Assembly (NCBI GenBank): GCA_031283155.1
Contig: JAITCI010000006.1
Span: 1 to 32,373, forward strand
Source of the DNA: Spirochaetota bacterium
Lineage (GTDB): Bacteria > Spirochaetota > JAGLSM01 > JAKPMW01
Direction of reading: 5' to 3'
DNA: 32,373 nt
The notes below the pieces were generated by a model. It was not told the DNA's origin. It saw nothing but the letters and a program-made list of their open reading frames with translations, and did not search any database. Both the position numbers and the translations under genes were made by a program. Every line of letters begins with the position of its first letter. The stretch's first letter is position 1. Below, one piece after another: positions 10,423-18,299 of the stretch.

Positions 10423-12147
10423 ATGACAAAGCGTTTAATACTGGCAATGGGCATCTGGTTTGTGTTGCTGCTCATCATGACGCATATATTTCAGCCGGAC
10501 GAAGAGGCGCGGGTTCCTGACGACGCCCCGCAGTCCACGAACACCCAGGCCGAGGGCGGGATACGCCCGATACCTTCGCACCAGGAACAAGGGGCGCGAT
10601 CCACGATTGAGGTATTGCGCGAGGCGGAACTCCCGCAGCAAGGCATTGTGATCACAACGGATAATTACGAGATAACGCTTTCGAGCCTCGACGCTTCAGT
10701 TACAGGCATGAAGCTCCTGCGGTATGAAGACGGCGGCGCGCCGATTGATTTCATCGAGCGCAATATAATGAATTACGCGAATTTCAGGGTCGGTTTTGAC
10801 GGCTTTGAGATCGACAATCCGCCGCTCGCGAATTGGAGCTATAAGCAGGAAGGGGAGTATGTGCATATTTTTGCGCATACCATCCCTTCCGGTTTTGGGC
10901 AGGGTCTTGCTCTTGAAAAGCGCTATACTTTTTACAAAGACGCCTGGCACTTTGATCTGGAACTCCGGCTTGTCAATACGCTGAACAAAAAATGGGTCTC
11001 CTACCGCGATATAGCCTACTCCCTTATCTGGGGTTCTCCCATCGACTGGCTCACCGACAAGGAAGCCCGCACCGCCTACGACAAGATTTCGCTGGACGTG
11101 TATCATGCCGGGGATGATAAGCTCGAACGCCTCAGCGAGGACAGCGAAGTGAAGTCCTATCGCTGGATTGGTTTGGAAGATCGCTATTTTCTTTTTTCCA
11201 TTATTCCGCTTGGGCAGGGAACCGCGCCAAACCCCGCTGTGGAAACCGCGTCCGTACGATTTGCGGAATATGAAGGAAGTCTCGCGCACATTTTTTCACT
11301 CAACAGGCACAAGCTCTCGCTTGCCGAGGGCGGGGAGGCGAGCGATCTCTACCGCGTCTTTTTTGGTCCCAAAAAATACAGTTTGCTGACCGACGCGGCA
11401 TACTCCCCTTTTCATTTAAGCGCGATCTTTGACAGCTTTGTACTTATCAAATGGCTCGATATCGCGTTTGAGCAGCTCATCGAGTTCTTTCATGGTTTCA
11501 TACCCAACTACGCGATTGTGATCATTCTTGTCACCATACTCATCAAATTGCTTCTGCACCCGCTCACGCAAAAGAGTTTTGTTTCCATGCGCAAGATGCA
11601 GCTCATTCAGCCCAAGCTCACCGCGCTGCGCGAACAGTTCAAAAATGATCCCAAACGGCTCAATGAAGAAATGATGAAGATGTATAAAAAGGAAGGTGTG
11701 AACCCTATGGGCGGCTGTTTCCCGATGCTCCTGCAGCTGCCCGTGTTTATTGCGCTCTACCAGGTTTTGCCCAGGCTTGCGGATCTCAAGAATTCCTCAT
11801 TCCTTTGGGTGCAGGATCTCTCCTCGCCGGATACCGTGGCGACCATCAGCGCGTTCCGGGACGTTCCGCTTCTGCCGTATCACCTGAACATTCTGCCGCT
11901 CATCATGACCGCGCTCTCCGTCGGCCAGTCGCTGATCACAGCATCCAAAAAAGAACCCAAAGATTCCATGCAGCAGCAGCAAATGAAAATGATGATGTTC
12001 ATGCCGGTCATCTTCCTCTTCCTCTTCTGGAATATGCCGAGCGGTCTGGTTTTATACTGGACGGTGCAAACCATTTTGTCGCTGGCGCAGCAAGCCTATA
12101 TCAACCGCAAGTACACAGCCAATACTGCCGATGACAAGCCCGCATAA
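10423..12147 (+). CDS. yidC: Membrane protein insertase YidC
   Basis: The 574-residue YidC/Oxa1 insertase of the Gram-negative type. It has one N-terminal membrane segment (about 4-20), a large periplasmic beta-rich domain (about 50-340) and the conserved membrane core from about 350 on. The core shows HPLTQKSFVSMRKMQ, the coiled cytoplasmic hairpin and NPMGGCFPMLLQLPVFIALY. In the hydrophilic groove the position of the key Arg366 of E. coli appears to be Lys (ILIKLLLHPLT), as in some other phyla. The ATG at 10423 follows CAGGAG at seven bases. The presence of the periplasmic domain supports a double-membrane organism. Confidence 0.97.
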   Translation: MTKRLILAMGIWFVLLLIMTHIFQPDEEARVPDDAPQSTNTQAEGGIRPIPSHQEQGARSTIEVLREAELPQQGIVITTDNYEITLSSLDASVTGMKLLRYEDGGAPIDFIERNIMNYANFRVGFDGFEIDNPPLANWSYKQEGEYVHIFAHTIPSGFGQGLALEKRYTFYKDAWHFDLELRLVNTLNKKWVSYRDIAYSLIWGSPIDWLTDKEARTAYDKISLDVYHAGDDKLERLSEDSEVKSYRWIGLEDRYFLFSIIPLGQGTAPNPAVETASVRFAEYEGSLAHIFSLNRHKLSLAEGGEASDLYRVFFGPKKYSLLTDAAYSPFHLSAIFDSFVLIKWLDIAFEQLIEFFHGFIPNYAIVIILVTILIKLLLHPLTQKSFVSMRKMQLIQPKLTALREQFKNDPKRLNEEMMKMYKKEGVNPMGGCFPMLLQLPVFIALYQVLPRLADLKNSSFLWVQDLSSPDTVATISAFRDVPLLPYHLNILPLIMTALSVGQSLITASKKEPKDSMQQQQMKMMMFMPVIFLFLFWNMPSGLVLYWTVQTILSLAQQAYINRKYTANTADDKPA

Positions 12148-12172
12148 GGCTTTTCATTGACTGGAGGAAAAT

Positions 12173-12823
12173 ATGCCTGTCAAAGAATATGAAGGAAAAA
12201 GCGAAAAAGAACTTGTAAAGGAAGCGGCAAAGGAACTGGGCATCGACGAGGCGAATTTGCGCGTGACTGTACTCGAAAAGGGCAAGGGCGGTTTTTTGGG
12301 TCTCGGCGAGAAGGTGCGTATTCAGGTAGAATATTCGGCGGAGCAGCCCGGGGTATCCGGCGAACTCGACGACTACGAAAAGATCACGGTAGAGTATCTC
12401 GCGGGTATGTTTGATCTTATGGGTTTTGATGTGGATATCGAGGTGGACAATAATGGGCAGGATCGCGTGTTTATTGAACTCTTCAGCCCCGACTCCGGAT
12501 TGATAATCGGGAAGCACGGAAAGACCCTCGAGGCCATACAGATGCTGGTCAATACCGTCGGGGCGAGGGTTCCCGGAAGTCACCAGCGCAAATGTGTCAT
12601 TGATATCGAGAACTATCGCGCAAAGCGCGAGTCTACGCTGACCGATCTGGCGCACCGGGTTGCGCAGGAGGTCATCCGCACCGGTCGTCCGCGGCTGCTT
12701 GAGCCCATGAACCCCTTTGAGCGCCGCCTCATTCACCTGGCTTTGCAAAACGAAACCCAGGTGGAGACCAAGAGCGAGGGCGAGGGGCAGCATCGCAAGG
12801 TGAAGATCTCCCCTAAGTCATGA
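12173..12823 (+). CDS. jag: Jag/KhpB RNA-binding protein (Jag-N, KH, R3H)
   Basis: A 216-residue RNA-binding protein with three parts: a Jag N-terminal domain (1-50, with KGGFLGLGEKVRIQVE), a KH domain with the GLIIGKHGKTLEAIQ loop (about 107-121), and an R3H domain ending NPFERRLIHLALQ. Homologues (KhpB/EloR) act with KhpA in RNA binding and cell elongation in Gram-positive bacteria; the role in spirochaetes is unknown. It follows yidC by 25 bases with an AGGAGG-like site (CTGGAGG), and its stop overlaps the era start as ATGA. Confidence 0.94.
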   Translation: MPVKEYEGKSEKELVKEAAKELGIDEANLRVTVLEKGKGGFLGLGEKVRIQVEYSAEQPGVSGELDDYEKITVEYLAGMFDLMGFDVDIEVDNNGQDRVFIELFSPDSGLIIGKHGKTLEAIQMLVNTVGARVPGSHQRKCVIDIENYRAKRESTLTDLAHRVAQEVIRTGRPRLLEPMNPFERRLIHLALQNETQVETKSEGEGQHRKVKISPKS

Positions 12824-13731
12824 GCGGCGGCGTACTTGACCACGTCGGCTTTGCGGCGGTTGTGGGCAGACCATCATCGGGGAAGTCGAGTTTTCTGAAC
12901 ACATTGTGCGGGAGCAAGGTATCCATTGTTTCCCGTGTGCCGCAAACCACGCGCGATTGCATCCGCGCCATCCATAACGAATCCGATACGCAAATAGTTT
13001 TTGTCGATACGCCGGGTATGCACCGGAGCGAGCGGGCGTATAACCACAGGCTCTATAATCTCGCGCGGGAAGCGATTGCCGAAGCGGACGCCGTGCTGTG
13101 CCTGATTGATCTTGCGCGGGATTTTGGCGAAGAAGAGGCGCATCTTTTGGAAGCGCTTTGTGATCGCGCAGCGCAAACCATTATCGCCTGCAATAAGCTG
13201 GATCTCGCGTCTATGGAAGTTTTTGAAAAGCGCAAGGGCGATATTCGCGAAATCATTGAGGCGCATGATCTTCTTGCGATCTCCGCCCTCAACCGCAAGG
13301 ATACACTCCGCGTGAGCCAGGCGCTCGCGGCTCTTTTGCCGTCCGGGGCAAGGCTCTACCCCGAGGATTATTATACCGATCAGACCCAGCGCCATCGGAT
13401 TGCCGAGGTCGTCCGCGAGAAGATATTTCAGAACCTCAGGGAAGAAATCCCTCATGCCAGCTGTGTGCTGGTGGAGGAGATTATCTTTGATGAGACCAGG
13501 GAGCGCGCGCGTGTTACCGCCATGATTTACGTGGAGAGCGAATCACAAAAGGGGATAGTCATTGGATCGCGCGGAGCTATGATACGCAAGCTGGGGATAA
13601 CTGCGCGCGCCGATCTGGAAGAAATTTTCGGGTATCCTGTGGATCTCTTTTTGCGTGTTTCGGTGCGCCGCGCGTGGCGCAGGGATACGGAATTTTTACG
13701 GCTTCTGGAAAAACAGTATCAGGGCGGTTAG
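12820..13731 (+). CDS. era: GTPase Era
   Basis: A 303-residue GTPase required for 16S rRNA maturation and 30S assembly. The G motifs are GRPSSGKSS (G1), the QTTRD switch (G2), DTPG (G3) and NKLD (G4). The C-terminal KH domain carries KGIVIGSRGAMIRKLG, the Era-specific RNA-binding loop. The start ATG overlaps the jag stop by four bases, so the pair is coupled. The stop overlaps the stop of the opposite-strand PilZ gene by four bases, leaving no room for a terminator between them. Confidence 0.96.
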   Translation: MSGGVLDHVGFAAVVGRPSSGKSSFLNTLCGSKVSIVSRVPQTTRDCIRAIHNESDTQIVFVDTPGMHRSERAYNHRLYNLAREAIAEADAVLCLIDLARDFGEEEAHLLEALCDRAAQTIIACNKLDLASMEVFEKRKGDIREIIEAHDLLAISALNRKDTLRVSQALAALLPSGARLYPEDYYTDQTQRHRIAEVVREKIFQNLREEIPHASCVLVEEIIFDETRERARVTAMIYVESESQKGIVIGSRGAMIRKLGITARADLEEIFGYPVDLFLRVSVRRAWRRDTEFLRLLEKQYQGG

Positions 13732-14087
13732 CCCGGTGCGAGGCTATTCAGGAATTTCATCAATTTTGTCCGGGCTTCCTCAGACATCGAGTGAAAATGG
13801 ATTCCCACGAGAAATTGCCCGGGTTTGGGCGTCTCCACCCAGGAGACCGTTCCAACCACGCCTACCTGGTTCAGGTGATCGAGCTGGATACTGAGCTTGG
13901 CGACATAGTCTTTTCGTACCTTTGCGCCGCAGAGGAATTTCATACCGGTCAGGCTTAAGTCCCGCGTGGTGGCAATGCCGGTGGCAATACTTTTGCTGGC
14001 GGTATCACGAAAATCGTATTTAACAAAAACGGATTTGGATATTCGCGGCGCGTCCCGCATATTGTCGTAGTATGAATAAGCGCTCAT
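13728..14087 (-). CDS. PilZ-domain protein (putative c-di-GMP receptor)
   Basis: A 119-residue single-domain PilZ protein. Both parts of the c-di-GMP binding signature are present: RxxxR as R11-D-A-P-R15 and the D/NxSxxG motif as D43-L-S45-L-T-G48, followed by MKF. The rest shows the beta-barrel pattern ending VGIHFHSMSEEAR. Such stand-alone PilZ proteins bind c-di-GMP and adjust motility or surface traits through a partner; the partner here is unknown. The ATG at 14087 follows GGAGATAAAG. An HD-GYP-like protein, the kind of enzyme that can degrade c-di-GMP, is encoded at 28191-29603. It is convergent with era. Confidence 0.88.
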   Translation of the reverse strand: MSAYSYYDNMRDAPRISKSVFVKYDFRDTASKSIATGIATTRDLSLTGMKFLCGAKVRKDYVAKLSIQLDHLNQVGVVGTVSWVETPKPGQFLVGIHFHSMSEEARTKLMKFLNSLAPG

Positions 14088-14407
14088 TCTTTATCTCCAT
14101 ACCCAAAAGGCATTATAAAACGACGTCTGTATCCATTTTCGGTACTCTTATTGCATAGCTTAACACAGCCAACGAAAGTATTGTAGCATAATTGTTCAGA
14201 GGTTCTCAGCCCCTCGACAACATCGCCATCCCATGCCCTCGCTGCGTTGCAGCAAGAGTGTACCACGCGGGGCGCTGACGTCCTGCTCCGCGCAGCCCCG
14301 CGTAAATACGGTGCCATCCAGGCACCACGCGGGGCGCTGACGTCCTGTCAGCGAAAATTTTAAGGTTCAAGAGAAGGCATTTTTGGTATACTATCCTTCT
14401 CGGGGAG
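14088..14407. other. Intergenic region with hairpin-forming repeats
   Basis: This 320-base gap holds no credible gene; an open frame across it is built from the repeats below. Its right half (14262-14353) consists of two copies of a 24-base repeat and three perfect inverted repeats. Just before the DUF1538 gene there is a TATACT (14388-14393) that may be a -10 element, but no good -35 partner was found. Confidence 0.6.
14262..14353. repeat. Two 24-bp direct repeats with nested hairpins
   Basis: A 24-base unit, ACCACGCGGGG followed by CGCTGACGTCCTG, occurs at 14262-14285 and again at 14324-14347. Perfect inverted repeats overlap it: ACGCGGGGC (14265-14273) with GCCCCGCGT (14295-14303), GGTGCC with GGCACC around five bases (14310-14326), and CGCTGAC with GTCAGCG around five bases (14335-14353). 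The same 24-mer therefore folds differently in each copy. No T-run follows on either strand, so a plain terminator is unlikely. Confidence 0.75.
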
Positions 14408-15898
14408 ATGGATATTTTGAACGTTCTGTTGAAAAAATTCCGGGAAGTCATCACCGCTATTTCCCCTATAGTGATTCTTGTGATCATCCTCCATTTCGCC
14501 GGAATAGCGCCCTTGCCGGGAACCCTCCTGTTTCAGTTTATACTGGACGCGCTGGCCATCATCTTGGGGCTGTCTATTTTATTATTCGGCATCGAAGTAG
14601 GCGTCTTACCCTTTGGCGAGCATCTGGGCGCGAGTTTCATTAAGTCCAACAAGATGTGGTATGTTATCGCCGTCGGCATCATTTTAGGGTTTTTCATCAA
14701 TATCGCCGAACCCGATCTCCAGGTGCTTGCGACGCAGGTTTCCGAAGTTATGGGCGGGTACATTCCGTCGGGCATTATTCTTGTCGCGGTTTCCCTGGGT
14801 ACGGGGGTAATGCTGGCGCTGGGTATACGCAGGATTGTCAGGCGGTTTCCATTAAATGTGTTTTTCATCATCATATTCGGGATAACGGGTGTGCTGGCGC
14901 TCTATTCCTCGCCGGATATGCTTGCGATAGGCTTTGACGCTTCGGGCGCGACCACCGGCGCGCTTACGGTCCCGCTCGTGCTTGCGCTGTCCGCCGGTGC
15001 CGCCGCCATGAAAAAAGATAACCTCTCGGCGGAGGAAGACAGCTTTGGTTTGGTGGGGATAATGTCAACGGGCGCGCCCCTCGGGATTTTGATTCTGAAT
15101 ATGTTCATCAAAACAGACAATATTGTCGGTGTGCTGGAAATACACGAGGCTGATACGGGGTCATTGCTGGGGCCGTTTCTCGCGCACCTGCCGCTCGCGG
15201 CCGCAGATTCTTTTATCGCGCTTTTGCCTGTTTTTTTGCTCTTAATCATTTTTCAGGTTGTTCAATTCCGCCTCCGGTACAAGGCTTTTGCGCGGATGCT
15301 CCGGGGGCTTATCCTTACCTATATCGGGCTTGTTATTTTTCTGGCGAGCGTCAATGCCGGGTTTATGGACGTTGGCAACATTATTGGACACAGCCTCGCC
15401 GGATACGAAAATAAAGCGATTCTGGTGAGCCTGGGGTTCCTGCTGGGAATGCTTGTTATTCTGACAGAGCCGGCTGTGTATATCCTGACGCATCAAATAG
15501 AAAATATCACCAACGGCTATATCAAAAGGAGAATGGTTTTGGCGACGCTCTCGATAGGCGTTGCCTTTGCGATAGGACTCTCCATGCTGCGGATAGTCAT
15601 TCCCGAACTGCAGCTGTGGCATTACATACTGCCCGGCTTCGCGATTGCGCTCGCGATGTCGTTTTTTGTGCCCAGGGTTTTCGTCGGGATAGCCTTTGAT
15701 TCCGGTGCCGTGGCCTCCGGCCCCATGACCGCCACCTTTGTGCTTGCCTTTGCGCAGGGCGCGTCCGACGCCATAGAGTATTCCAATATGCTTACGGATT
15801 CCTTTGGTGTTATAGCTATGGTCGCCATGACGCCTCTCATAACGTTACAGGTTTTGGGTCTGTTTTATAAAATCAAATCCAGAAAAAGCGGGGTGTAA
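14408..15898 (+). CDS. DUF1538 integral membrane protein with internal duplication
   Basis: A 496-residue, very hydrophobic protein with about a dozen membrane segments, of the DUF1538 family. The two halves repeat the same landmarks: an EP-x(4)-L-x(2)-Q type motif (E101 and E354), an FD-S/A-G block followed by G-x-x-T and VLA-x(3)-GA (F176 and F430), and DSFG (D211 and D464). The spacings are nearly equal (76 and 34 versus 77 and 33 residues). This is the inverted or direct repeat layout usual for secondary transporters, but no substrate is known. The next gene encodes a P-II-like protein, so transport regulated by nitrogen or carbon state is a reasonable guess. The ATG at 14408 directly abuts GGGGAG; the in-frame TTG at 14417 is better spaced and may be the true start. 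Confidence 0.85.
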   Translation: MDILNVLLKKFREVITAISPIVILVIILHFAGIAPLPGTLLFQFILDALAIILGLSILLFGIEVGVLPFGEHLGASFIKSNKMWYVIAVGIILGFFINIAEPDLQVLATQVSEVMGGYIPSGIILVAVSLGTGVMLALGIRRIVRRFPLNVFFIIIFGITGVLALYSSPDMLAIGFDASGATTGALTVPLVLALSAGAAAMKKDNLSAEEDSFGLVGIMSTGAPLGILILNMFIKTDNIVGVLEIHEADTGSLLGPFLAHLPLAAADSFIALLPVFLLLIIFQVVQFRLRYKAFARMLRGLILTYIGLVIFLASVNAGFMDVGNIIGHSLAGYENKAILVSLGFLLGMLVILTEPAVYILTHQIENITNGYIKRRMVLATLSIGVAFAIGLSMLRIVIPELQLWHYILPGFAIALAMSFFVPRVFVGIAFDSGAVASGPMTATFVLAFAQGASDAIEYSNMLTDSFGVIAMVAMTPLITLQVLGLFYKIKSRKSGV

Positions 15899-15906
15899 AA
15901 AATATC

Positions 15907-16557
15907 ATGTCAGGTTTCAGTTTGATTTATTGCGTGGTCAATGCCGGGGACGCCGACAAAACCATGCAGGCCGCGCAAAAATACGGGGTAAAGGGCGGCA
16001 CCATAAGTATGGGCAAGGGTACCGTACCCAGCCACATATTGGCGCTCCTTGGACTCGACGAGGTGCGCAAGGAAATTATGACCATGGTTGTTGAGAACGA
16101 GCTGGCGTCCGACGCGATTCGGGGTATCAGTACGGATATGAATTTTCATAAGCCGAATCACGGCATCGCTTTTTCTGTTCCCGTGGGGGAATTTATTGGC
16201 AGTAAAAACGCGGTCAAAAACGAAATCCAGACGGATGAGGGGAATACAGCAATGTACGCGATAATATTTGTGGTCGTTGACAGGGGCAGGGCGGACGAAG
16301 TGGTGGATGCCGCAAACAGCGCGGGCGCGCGAGGCGCGACCATCATTAACGCGCGCGGCGCGGGCATCCACGAAGACAAAACGCTCTTTAATATGCGAAT
16401 CGCGCCCGAGAAGGAAGAGATATTCATTTTGGCCACGCGCGAATTAAAAGACAAAGTGGTGGAATCCATCCGCACGAGCCTGAAAATCGACGAACCCGGC
16501 AACGGTATTCTGTTTGTGATGGGCGTGAACGAGGTGTATGGCCTTCGAACGGACTGA
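15907..16557 (+). CDS. Two-domain P-II-like signalling protein
   Basis: A 216-residue protein made of two P-II-like domains in tandem (about 1-100 and 115-216). Each half has the beta-alpha-beta opening ([32 protein letters not shown]), a G-x-TI strand (GGTIS; GATII), a T-loop region, and a B-loop-like P-x-x-GI-x-F (PNHGIAF 83-89; PGNGILF 197-203). Normal P-II proteins are single-domain trimers that sense ATP/ADP and 2-oxoglutarate and bind channels such as AmtB. Neither half shows the canonical uridylylated Tyr51 T-loop. It begins 8 bases after the DUF1538 stop, so the two form an operon and probably a complex. The ligand and partner are inferred from context only. Confidence 0.88.
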   Translation: MSGFSLIYCVVNAGDADKTMQAAQKYGVKGGTISMGKGTVPSHILALLGLDEVRKEIMTMVVENELASDAIRGISTDMNFHKPNHGIAFSVPVGEFIGSKNAVKNEIQTDEGNTAMYAIIFVVVDRGRADEVVDAANSAGARGATIINARGAGIHEDKTLFNMRIAPEKEEIFILATRELKDKVVESIRTSLKIDEPGNGILFVMGVNEVYGLRTD

Positions 16558-16566
16558 TTGGGGTTT

Positions 16567-16616
16567 TTGCGGCGCATACAGACATAAATTTTTTTGGGGG
16601 GTGTGTACCGCCTGCC
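16567..16616. repeat. Left imperfect inverted-repeat element (T7G6 core) beside the AvaI-like island
   Basis: Fifty bases beginning TTGCG, then ATAAA, T7, G6 and ending CGCCTGCC. The reverse complement of 19381-19429 has the same order: TTGCG, AATAA, T8, G8 and CGCCTGCC at nearly the same spacing. The two elements bracket the restriction-modification genes in opposite orientation. The remaining gap to 16847 contains a 17-base dispersed repeat core at 16689-16705 and no gene. Confidence 0.5.
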
Positions 16617-16688
16617 CGGGAATATCAAAATGCTGGTAGTATGCAAGGAACGCACTGCCGCTGCAAACACGAGGTTTACGTTCCGCGC

Positions 16689-16720
16689 GTTTATGCCCTG
16701 TGGGTGCAACAGGATGTTGC
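16689..16720. repeat. Dispersed repeat copy A with hairpin
   Basis: The 17 bases GTTTATGCCCTGTGGGT are followed at once by the hairpin GCAACA-GGA-TGTTGC. The same 17 bases occur on the minus strand at 26300-26316, again followed by a hairpin of different sequence. A shorter match, ACCCACAGGG, occurs at 30963-30972. Confidence 0.6.
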
Positions 16721-16847
16721 GACCGGCGCGGGGTTTCGGATATGCCTAAGCGTTTTGCCTCCGAAACAGCCGCCCCGCTAAAAGGACGCAAGCAAGATTT
16801 GTTATCTTCATCTCCTCATAGTTTATGTAATTTATTTTAAATAACAA

Positions 16848-18299
16848 ATGGAGGAGAAGTTTGCCTTGAAAATCGCAACAGAACAACAATCCAGTATGGA
16901 CTATAGTTTTCTCGATCAGATAGAGAGATTGGATGCAGCGCTTATGAGCGAGTATGAATCCACCATACGTATTGACAATACATTAAACAGAAAAATTGTC
17001 AGTTTTCAGGGAAATAAAGATATCCCGTTTTACAGATGGTATAAATACAAAGAGGGTTTTTCTGCACATCTTGTAGACTATTATATCCGCAGGCGCGGTA
17101 TCGATACTACAAAAAATGTATTGGATCCATTTGCGGGAAGCGGGGCAGCTCTTTTTGGGGCAAGCGATTCAGGGGTAAACGCTCTCGGTATTGAATTATT
17201 GCCTATTGGACAGCATATTATAAAAACACGAAACTTGCTGGCTCATTTTACTGTTACTGATTTTGAACGCCTGATCCTGTGGAAAAATACAAAACCATGG
17301 ATTGATCATAAAGGAAAAATCGAATTTACAAAACTTAAAATTACAGATGGTGCCTATTCTGAAGAAAACAGTACATTTATAAAAAAATATCTCTCATGTA
17401 TGCAGACTGAAAATGATAATGTTCAGGCAGTATTATTGTTGGCATTATTCTGCATTCTCGAAAGTATCAGTTTTACCCGTAAAGATGGTCAATATCTGCG
17501 ATGGGATCAGCGTTCTGGCCGTTGCCTGGGAGCAATACCTTTTAACAAGGGAGAAATACAGAATTTTAACAATGCCATTACGGAAAAATTGGCAGAAATA
17601 CTATCCGACGTCAAAGGCAGCGATTCTGATTCTTTATTTGATTTTTCCTGTTCGATGATAAAGAAAGGCGATGTAACTGTTATTGGCGGATCATGTCTGA
17701 ATGAATTACCGAATATTTGCGCCAACAGCGTTGATCTTGTTATAACGTCACCGCCGTATTGTAATCGTTATGATTATACCAGAACCTATGCGCTTGAATT
17801 GGCGATGTTAGACATTGATGAAAACAAACTTTTGGCATTGCGGCAGGAAATGCTCAGTTGTACTGTTGAAAACAGAGAAAAAAATTTACTGACTATTAAT
17901 CCCGTATGGGCTGATGTTTTGTCAATCTGCAAAGATCAGGAATTATTACAGGAAATACTCGAGTACCTTTTTTATAAAAAAGAAAAAAAGACGTTGAATA
18001 ATAATGGCATTCCCCGCATGGTTAAAGGATATTTTTATGAAATGGCTTGTGTAATTTTTGAGTTGTACCGGGTTCTTGCTTCCGGCGGCGAAGTTGTTAT
18101 GGTAAATGATAATGTCAGATACGCAGGCGCAAGTATTTCCGTTGACCTTATTTTGTCTGATATAGCCGCAAAAATAGGTTTCCAAATAGAAGAAATTGCT
18201 GTTTTACCGATTGGGAAAGGAAACAGCAGCCAGCAAATGGGGATACATGGCAGGGAACCATTAAGAAAGTGCGTATATGTCTGGAGAAAAAAACAATGA
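16848..18299 (+). CDS. Type II DNA methyltransferase, AvaI/BsoBI-type system
   Basis: A 483-residue site-specific DNA methyltransferase. The AdoMet site is DPFAGSG (93-99) with a following GIELLP, and the catalytic motif is TSPPY (300-304) in DLVITSPPYCNRYDYT. This serine-type SPPY motif is common in N4-cytosine and some N6-adenine enzymes. The following gene is an AvaI/BsoBI-like endonuclease, so this enzyme most likely protects CYCGRG; the size agrees with M.AvaI-type enzymes as I recall them. The ATG at 16848 has no ribosome site, whereas GGAGGAG (16850-16856) stands nine bases before an in-frame TTG at 16866, which may be the real start. The gene is visibly more AT-rich than its neighbours, which suggests horizontal transfer. 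Confidence 0.88.
   Translation: MEEKFALKIATEQQSSMDYSFLDQIERLDAALMSEYESTIRIDNTLNRKIVSFQGNKDIPFYRWYKYKEGFSAHLVDYYIRRRGIDTTKNVLDPFAGSGAALFGASDSGVNALGIELLPIGQHIIKTRNLLAHFTVTDFERLILWKNTKPWIDHKGKIEFTKLKITDGAYSEENSTFIKKYLSCMQTENDNVQAVLLLALFCILESISFTRKDGQYLRWDQRSGRCLGAIPFNKGEIQNFNNAITEKLAEILSDVKGSDSDSLFDFSCSMIKKGDVTVIGGSCLNELPNICANSVDLVITSPPYCNRYDYTRTYALELAMLDIDENKLLALRQEMLSCTVENREKNLLTINPVWADVLSICKDQELLQEILEYLFYKKEKKTLNNNGIPRMVKGYFYEMACVIFELYRVLASGGEVVMVNDNVRYAGASISVDLILSDIAAKIGFQIEEIAVLPIGKGNSSQQMGIHGREPLRKCVYVWRKKQ

Noticed and set aside
14084..14487. Minus-strand open frames before the DUF1538 gene
   Set aside because: They are made of the hairpin repeats at 14262-14353 and overlap the DUF1538 gene.
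16444..16791. Minus-strand open frame past the P-II gene
   Set aside because: Overlaps the P-II gene antisense and continues over repeat sequence; no family match.
16558..16847. Possible small structured RNA such as SRP RNA
   Set aside because: No conserved SRP or tmRNA motif could be found; only short hairpins and repeats are present.
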